From: Halorubellus sp034808145 | GTDB taxonomy: Archaea > Halobacteriota > Halobacteria > Halobacteriales > Natrialbaceae | Direction of reading: 5' to 3' | Assembly: GCF_034808145.1 (NCBI RefSeq) | Contig: NZ_JAXHGM010000003.1 | Coordinates: 428,056 to 492,055 of the forward strand | Length of the DNA stretch: 64,000 bases | Shown here: positions 53,701-62,700 of the stretch, in pieces | Layout of the letters: the number at the start of each line of letters is the position of its first letter | How positions within the stretch are numbered: the first letter of the stretch is position 1 | The notes under the pieces: generated by a model | Database searches by the model: none | The model's input: only the letters and a program-made list of their open reading frames with translations | What the model was told of the DNA's origin: nothing | Position numbers and translations under genes: made by a program

Positions 53701-56700
53701 TCGCTGTCACCGTCCGGACCATCGTCGTCGTCGGGGTCAAGATAGTTCGGGGTACCATCGCCGTCGTCATCTTCAGTTCCCTCCTCGGAGTCGGAGATCC
53801 CGTCACCATCGCTGTCTGTATCGAGGTAGTTCGACGTGCTGTCGCCATCGACATCTCCAGTGCCCTCTGTACTGTCTGGAATCCCGTCTCCGTCGCTGTC
53901 CGTGTCCAGGTAGTTCGGTGTTCCGTCACCATCGGCATCTGTGGCTCCTTCAGTCCCGTCTAGGATTCCGTCGTCGTCGCTGTCGGTATCCAGATAGTTC
54001 GGCGTGCCGTCACCGTCGACATCATCGGTCCCCTCGGTGCTGTCGGGGATGCCGTCGCCATCACTGTCTGAATCGAGATAGTCTGGGACACCGTCACCGT
54101 CAGAGTCAGTCGTACCCTCGGTACTGTCGGGGATACCATCACTGTCCGAATCGGTGTCACGGTAGTTCGGTGTCCCGTCGCCATCAGTGTCGGTCGTTCC
54201 TTCAGCACTGTCTGAGATGCCGTCGTCGTCAGAGTCCGTATCGAGGGCGTCGATGTCGCCGTCTTCGTCGGTGTCCACGGCAGTTCCTCCATCAGTCTCG
54301 ACGGAGTCATCGATTCCGTCGTCATCGGAGTCGCTATCGGTGGGATCTGTTCCGAGCGTCTCTTCTTCGTTATTCGTCAGACCGTCACCGTCTGTGTCAC
54401 CCGTTGGACCGTCCTCATCGTTCGCGTCGAGATAGTTCGGGGTACCATCGCCGTCGTCATCTTCAGTTCCCTCCTCGGAGTCGGAGATCCCGTCACCATC
54501 GCTGTCTGTATCGAGGTAGTTCGGCGTCCCGTCACCGTCGACATCGCCGGCCCCTTCCGTAGAATCGAGGATACCGTCTCCGTCTGAGTCGTCGTCGCGA
54601 TAGTTCGCCGTCCCATCGCCGTCCTCGTCTCCGGTTCCTTCCGTGCTGTCGGAAATCCCGTCGTCGTCGGAATCCGTGTCGCGGGCGTCGATCTGCCCGT
54701 CACCGTCAGTGTCGGTGTTGCTGGCAGCGCCTTCCGTATCGTCGTCGATACCGTCGCCGTCCGTGTCGACATCGTTCGGGTCCGTCTCATCACTATCGAG
54801 CGCGCCGTCGCCGTTCTCGTCCTCGTTGCTGTCGGTGATCCCGTCACCGTCATTGTCGTCATCGAGATAGTTCGGCGTCCCGTCACCGTCAGTGTCTGTC
54901 GTTCCCTCTGTGGACGAGCCATCGTCCAACTGGCCGTCACCGGCCTGGTCGGTCGGGTCGTCACTGTCGATGTCACGGTAGTTCGCGGTCCCGTTGCCGT
55001 CGGCATCGCCAGTGCCCTCTGTCGAGTCATCGATGCCGTCGCCATCGGAGTCGTCGTCCTGTGCGTCGATTGTGCCGTCGCCGTCCGTATCGACTGCTTC
55101 GCCGGGGCCAGTCCCGTCGACGCGAGTCGTCTCGATATCGTCGTCGATGCCGTCGCCGTCCGTGTCGACGGCGTAGGGGTCGGTCTCACCGGCGTCGACG
55201 GATCCGTTCCCGTTGCTGTCCTCCTCACCGTCTGGGATGCCGTCCCCATCTGAATCGGTATCTCGATAGTTCGGGACGCCGTCGCCGTCGGTATCGGTCG
55301 TCCCTTCGATGCTGTCGGGGATGCCGTCGTTATCGGAGTCAGTATCCCGCGCGTCGATGGTGCCGTCACCGTCGGTGTCAGTCTCGCTGTCGGCGCCCTC
55401 AGTGCTGTCCGAGAGCCCGTCGCCATCGGTATCGGCGAGATTCGGATCGCTCTCGCCGGTATCGAGACTGCCGTCGCCGTTCTCATCCTCCTCGGTGTCG
55501 AGAATGCCGTCACCGTCGTTGTCGTCGTCGAGATAGTTCGGCGTCCCGTCACCGTCAGTGTCTGTCGTTCCCTCTGTGGACGAGCCGTCGTCGAGCGAAC
55601 CGTCGCCGACCTGGTCGGTCGGGTCGTCGCTGTCGCCGTCGCGGTAGTTCGCAGTTCCATCACCGTCGGCATCGCCAGCACCCTCCGTACTGTCGGGGAT
55701 GTCGTCGTCGTCGGAGTCAGTATCCCGCGCGTCGATGGTGCCGTCACTGTCGGTGTCAGTTTCGCTGTCGGCTCCCTCGACGCTGTCCGAGAGTCCGTCG
55801 CCGTCGGTGTCGGGGTCGTTCGGGTCTGTCTCACCGGTGTCGAGTGAGCCGTCGCCGTTCTCGTCTTCCTCACCGTCTAAGATACCGTCACCGTCGTTGT
55901 CGTCGTCGAGGTAGTTCGGCGTCCCGTCGCCGTCGGCGTCGCCGGTTCCCTCGGTCGCTGAGCTGTCGTCCAGCTGGCCGTCACCGTCGTAAGTGCTGTC
56001 ACTGGCATCGTCGCTGTCACCATCACGGTAGTTCGGGACGCCGTCGCCGTCGGAGTCCGTCGCCTGGCCGTCGCCGGCAGTTAGATCCTCGGTACTGTCG
56101 TCGATACCGTCGTCGTCGGAGTCGGTATCGAGGTAATCGGGGGTACTGTCGCCGTCGGTGTCGGTCGGGGAATCGCCGATCGCTCCGGTGTCGTCCTCGA
56201 CATCGTCCTCGATTCCGTCCCCGTCACTGTCCATATCCTGGAAGTCTGGTGTACCGTCGTTGTCAGTGTCAGTGGCGTCACCGTCGTTTGCGGTCTGGTC
56301 CTCGATGCTGTCGGCGATACCGTCGCCGTCCGAATCGGCATCGCGGTAGTCCGGCGTGCCGTCGTCATCCGTGTCAGTCGCGCTACCGTCGTCGGCGGTC
56401 AGGTCTTCAGTACTGTCCTCGACACCGTCATCGTCGGAGTCGGTGTCTCGGGCGTCGATGGTGCCGTCGCCGTCCGTGTCGGTTTCGCTGTCGGCTCCTT
56501 CCGTGCTGTCGGAGAGCCCGTCGCCGTCGGTGTCTGGATCGTTCGGGTCTGTTTCACCGACGTCGAGCGTGCCGTCGCCGTTCTCGTCTTCATCGGTGTC
56601 CAGAATACCGTCACCATCATTGTCGCCGTCGAGATAGTTCGCGGTGCCATCGCCGTCCGTGTCGGTGGTTCCCTCGGTGGCCGACCCGTCGTCCAGCTGG

Positions 56701-59700
56701 CCGTCACCGGCTTGGTCGGTCGGATCGTCGCTATCCCGGTCCCGGTAGTTGGCGGTTCCGTCACCGTCGGCATCGCCAGCGCCCTCCGTGCTGTCGTCGA
56801 TGCCGTCGTTATCAGAGTCAGTGTCCCGGGCGTCGATTGTGTCGTCGCCGTCCGTATCGACCGGTTCGCCGGGACCAGTCCCGTCGACCCGCGTCGTCTC
56901 GATGTTGTCGTCGATACCGTCACTGTCTGTGTCGGCGAGGGTCGGGTCAGTCTCTCCCGGGTCGAGCACACCGTTGGCGTTCGTGTCCTCGTCGGCGTCC
57001 GGAATGCCATCGCCGTCTGAATCCGTGCTCTGGAAGTCGGGCCTCCCGTCACCGTCACTGTCCGTGGCCTGACCGTTGCCCACCGTGTTGTCGTCGTCCT
57101 CAGCATCGTCCGGGATACCATCGCCGTCCGAGTCGCCGTCGCGGTAGTCGGGTGTCCCGTCGCCGTCGGTGTCCGTCGCCGGACCATCGTCGTCGGTCAG
57201 GTCCTCCGTATCGTCGCCGATACGATCGTTGTCGGAGTCGGTGTCAAGATAGTCCGGTGTGTTGTCGCCGTCGGTGTCTGTCGGGGAATCGCCGATAGCC
57301 GCCGTGTCGTCCTCGATGTCGTCCGTGATGCCGTCGTTGTCGCTGTCGGTATCCTGGAAGTCGGGTGTACCGTCGTTGTCAGTGTCGGTCGCGTCGTTGT
57401 CGTTGGCAGTCTGGTCCTCGATGCTGTCGGCGATGCCGTCGCCGTCCGAATCGGCATCGCGGTAGTCCGGCGTGCCGTCGTCGTCGGTATCAGTCGCCTC
57501 GCCGTCGTCGGCGGTCAGGTCCTCGACGCTGTCTTCGACACCGTCGTCGTCGGAGTCGGTGTCCCGCGCATCGATATCTCCGGTGCCGTCGGTGTTGGTC
57601 TCGCTGTCGGCACCCTCGACGCTGTCCGAGAGCCCGTCCCCGTCGGTATCGGGGTCGTTCGGGTCCGTTTCGCCGGTATCGAGGCTGCCGTCCCCATTCT
57701 CGTCCTCGTCACCGTCCAGGATACCATCCCCATCGTTGTCAGAATCGATGAAGTTCGGTGTCCCGTCGCTGTCAGTATCGGTCGTCCCTTCAGTCGCTGA
57801 ACCGTCGTCGAGCGAGCCGTCACCGTCGAACGTACTGTCACTGGCATCGTCGCTGTCGCCGTCGCGGTAGTTCGGGACGCCGTCGCCGTCGGAATCCGTC
57901 GCCTCTCCATCGTCGGCGGTCAGGTCTTCAGTACTGTCGTCGATGCCGTCGTCGTCGGAGTCGGTGTCTTGGGCGTCGATGGTGCCGTCGCCGTCCGTGT
58001 CGGTTTCGCTGTCGGCTCCTTCGGTGCTGTCGGTGAGCCCGTCGCCGTCGGTGTCGGCGTCGTTCGGATCGGTCTCGCCAGCGTCGAGTGACCCATTGCC
58101 GTTCTCGTCTTCATCGGTGTCCAGAATGCCGTCACCATCATTGTCGTCGTCGAGATAGTTCGCGGTGTCATCGCCGTCCGTGTCAGTCGTCCCTTCGGTC
58201 GCCGAGCCGTCGTCGAGCTCGCCATCACCGTCGAAAGTACTGTCACTGGCATCGTCGCTGTCACCGTCACGGTAGTTCGGGACGCCGTCCCCGTCCGGGT
58301 CACCGTCTCCCTCGATGCTGTCGTCGATGCCGTCGTCGTCGGAGTCGCCATCTTGTGCGTCGATGGTGCCGTCACCGTCGGTGTCCGTATCGCTGGTAGC
58401 ACCCTCGGTGCTGTCGGAGAGGCCGTCCCCATCTGTGTCGGGGTTGTACGGATCGGTCTCGCCGGCATCGAGCACGCCGTCGCCGTTCTCGTCCTCGTCG
58501 GTGTCCGGGATACCGTCGTTGTCGCTGTCCTCATCCAGGTAGTCCGGCGTGCCGTCGCCATCGGTGTCGTCGGACCCTTCGATACTGTCGGGGATGCCGT
58601 CATTATCCGAATCGTCATCGCGGTAGTCTGGAGTGTTGTCGCCGTCGGTGTCGGTTGCCTGCCCATCGTCGGCGGTCTGGTCTTCGGTGTCGTCGGGGAT
58701 GCCGTCGTCGTCGGAGTCGGTGTCCCGCGCGTCGATGGTGCCGTCACCGTCGGTGTCGGTCTCGCTGTCGGCTCCTTCCGTGCTGTCCGAGAGTCCGTCG
58801 CCGTCGGTGTCTGGGTCGTACGGATCCGTCTCGCCGGCGTCCAGCACACCGTCTCCATCCTCGTCCTCGTTGGTGTCGAGGATGCCGTCGTCGTCCGAGT
58901 CAGTATCCCGGTAGTTCGGGATACCATCACTGTCTGGATCGTTTGTTCCCTCGATGCTGTCGTCAATGCCATCGTCGTCGGAGTCGGTGTCCCGAGCGTC
59001 TATGGTATCGTCGCCGTCGGTGTCGGTCTCGCTGTCGGCTCCTTCCGTGCTGTCCGAGAGCCCGTCGTCGTCCGTGTCGGCGTCGTTCGGATCGGTCTCG
59101 CCAGCGTCGAGTGACCCATTGCCGTTCTCGTCCTCGTCGCCGTCGGGGATGCCGTCGCCATCGTTGTCGTCGTCGAGGTAGTTCGGCGTCCCATCGCCGT
59201 CCGTGTCGGTCGTCCCCTCCGTCGCTGACCCGTCGTCCAGTTGGCCGTCACCGCTCTGGTCGTCTGCGTCGTCGCTGTCGCCGTCACGGTAGTTCGCAGT
59301 CCCGTCACCGTCCGCGTCGCCCGCTCCTTCGGTGCTGTCTGAGATGCCGTCGCCGTCCGAATCAGCATCGAGCGCGTCGATGGTGCTGTCCCCGTCAGTG
59401 TTGACGGCCTCACCGGGCCCCGTGCCACTGACAGTCGTTGTCTCGATTCCGTCGTCGATACCGTCGCCGTCGGTGTCGGCATCGTTCACACCGGTTCCAA
59501 GCGATAATTCATTGCCGTCGGTGACGCCGTCGCCGTCGTTGTCCGAATCGAGGTAGTTGGCCGTCCCGTCGCCGTCGGTATCGGTCGTCCCCTCCTCGGC
59601 AGAGCCGTCATCGAGAGAGCCATCACCAGCTTGGTCGTTCGGGTCGTCGCTGTCCCGATCCCGGTAGTTCGCGGTGCCGTCACCGTCCGCATCGCCCGCG

Positions 59701-62700
59701 CCCTCTGTCGAGTCATCGATGCCGTCGCCATCTGAGTCCGAGTCAAGGGCGTCTATAGTCCCGTCACCGTCCGTGTCGACAGATTCGCCGGGACCGGTTC
59801 CGTCGACGCGAGTCGTCTCGGTCCCGTCGTCGATACCGTCTCCGTCCGTGTCGCTGTCCGTTCGGTCGGTCGCAGACGATGCCTCGGTGCTATCACTCAC
59901 ACCGTCGCCGTCGGAGTCGGTATCGAGGAAGTCGGCGGTCCCGTCGCCGTCCGTGTCGACCGTCCCCTCGGTGCTGTCCGGGACGCCGTCTCCGTCTGCA
60001 TCGTCGTCCCTGAAATTCAGTGTGCCGTCCCCGTCCTTGTCGCCACCTCCCTCGTCGGCGTCGGGGACACCATCGTCGTCAGAATCGTCGTCCAGCGCGT
60101 CTATGGTGCCGTCGCCGTCGGTGTCGGTCTCGCTGCCGGCACCTTCGGCCCCGTCGTCGATGCCGTCACCGTCAGAGTCCTCGTCGAACGGGTCGGTCCC
60201 GATGGTGTCCTCGTCAGCGTCAGTGATCCCATCGCCGTCGGAATCAGTGTCGAGGTAGTTCGGTGTCCCGTCGTTGTCAAGGTCATCGTCCCCCTCGACG
60301 TCGTCGTCGAAGCCGTCGCCGTCAGAGTCCGTGTCCCGGTAGTTCGGGATACCGTCGCCGTCCTCGTCACCGTCGGTCTCCTCGCTGTCCGGACTCACCT
60401 CGGGCAGGCCGGGGGAGTCACTGTCCGTGTCGAGGGCGTCGATGGTCCCGTCGCCGTCGGTGTCGATGGCCTGACCGGGATTCGTCCCGTCGTTGTCCGA
60501 CGTCTCGGTCCCGTCGTCGATACCGTCGCCGTCCGAGTCGCTGTTCAGGAAGTCGGTGCCGAGCGTCTGTTCGGTCGCGTCGTCAACACCGTCGCCGTCG
60601 GCATCGATGTCGAGGAAATTCGGATTCCCATCCCCGTCTGTATCGGCGTCCGTCTCCTCGCGGTCGCTGATCCCGTCACCGTCCGAGTCCCGGTCCAGGT
60701 AGTTCACCAACTCGTCCGTGTCGGCGTCATCATCGGTCTCGGTGCTGTCAGGGATGCTGTCGCCATCAGCGTCCGTGTCGCGGTAGTTCGGAACTCCGTC
60801 GTTGTCGGCGTCCTTGTCGAGGTATCCCGGTGGGTTCGAGACGGCCAGGTTCGTTTCGCTTTCGGCCCTATCGGAGATCCCGTCGCCGTCGCTGTCAGTG
60901 TCCAGATAGTCGTCCGTCCCGTCACTGTCCGTGTCGACCGACCGTCCACCGTCGGACTCGGCTAGGTCGGCGATGCCATCACCGTCGGCGTCCTCGTCAC
61001 GGTAGTTCGCCGTTCCATCGCCGTCGGGGTCTCCAGTCCCTTCCGTGCTGTCCGAGATTCGGTCGTCGTCGCTGTCGGTATCGAGCGCGTCGATGGTCCC
61101 GTCGCCATCGGTGTCGACTGCTTCACCGGGTCCTGTGCCGTCTGGGCGCGTCGTTTCGACGTCGTCGGTGATACCGTCGCCATCCGAGTCCTCGTCGTAC
61201 GGGTCGGTTCCGAGAGCTGATTCGGTGCTATCCAGAATCCCGTCGCCGTCCGAGTCGTCATCCCGGTAGTTCGGCGTCCCGTCGCTGTCGAGATCGTTCG
61301 ATCCTTCGGTCCCGTCTCCAATGCCGTCACCGTCCGTATCGCTGTCGAGGTAATCGGGCCTGCCGTCTCCATCCTGGTCGCCGGTTCCCTCCGTGCTGTC
61401 GGGAATCCCACCACCGTCGGCGTCGGTGTCGAGGAAGTTCGGCGTGCCGTCGCCATCGGCATCGCTCGCAGTTTCGGCACTGTCGTCGATGCCGTCACCG
61501 TCCGAATCGAGGTCGAGGAAGTTCGGTGTGCTGTCGCCGTCTCTGTCGGACTCGCCTTCGACCTCGTCGTCAATGCCGTCACCGTCCGAATCGGGGTCAA
61601 AGTAATTTGGCGTCCCGTCGTTGTCTTCGTCGTCCGTTCCCTCGACGTCGTCGTCGATCCTGTCGCCGTCGTTATCGATATCGGCGTTGTTCCCGGTTCC
61701 GTCGCCGTCGGCGTCGTCGCTGCCCTCCGTGCTGTCGGGAATACCGTTGCCGTCGGCGTCGGTATCGAGGTAGTTCGGATCCCCGTTGCCGTCGGCGTCA
61801 CCGAATCCATCGACGAGGTTCGGGATGCCATCGTTGTCGTCGTCGCCGTTGGGATCAAACCCACCCCCAACCTGGCTGTCGGGGTCGAGGTAGTTCGGCG
61901 TCCCGTCGCCGTCGTCGTCACCGGTCCCTTCGTTGAGATCGTACGCGCCGTCGTCGTCGCTGTCGGCATCAAGGTAGTTCGGGATGCCGTCCCCATCAGA
62001 GTCGCTTTGCCCCTCAGTCGTGTCCGGGATGCCGTCTGCGTCGCTGTCCGTGTCGAGGAAGTTCGGAACCCCGTCGTCGTCGGTGTCCTTGTCGCTGTTA
62101 CCGGCACCTGGGTCGTTGGTGTACTCGTCAACATCGTCGATACCGTCGCCGTCGCTGTCGGTATCGAGGAAGTTCGCATCCCCATCACCGTCGGCGTCTG
62201 CTGCTCCTTCAATACGGTCCGGGATGTTGTCACCGTCGGCGTCCTCGTCACGGTAGTTCTCCGTTCCGTCCCCGTCGGCATCGCCGCTTCCCTCCGTGCT
62301 GTCAGCGATCCCGTCGCCATCGCTGTCGGTGTCGCGCGCGTCGATAGTCCCGTCACCGTCCGTGTCGACACTGTTTCCGTCGTTCGTCTCGACAGCGTCC
62401 GAAATCCCGTCGCCATCGGAGTCGCTATCCGTTCGATCCGTGCCTAGATTCGACTCCACATTATCGGACAGTCCGTCACCGTCACTGTCGGTGTCCAGCG
62501 CGTCGATGGTCCCGTCACCGTCCGTGTCGACGGCCGTTCCGTCGGGTGCCTCCGTCCCGTCACTGACGCCGTCTCCGTCAGTGTCGCTATCCTGGGTATC
62601 GGTTCCAAGTGAATCCTCTTCGCTGTTCGTCAGTCCGTCACCGTCGGGGTCGCCGTCCGGCCCGTCTTGGTCGTCGGTGTCGAGGTAGTCCGGAACCCCG

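Noticed and set aside
55061..57298. 745-codon plus-strand frame and many Ser- or Arg-rich frames across 51-63.9 kb
   Set aside because: Artefacts of the repeat DNA of the giant gene: the regular GAC/GTC-type units leave other frames open.
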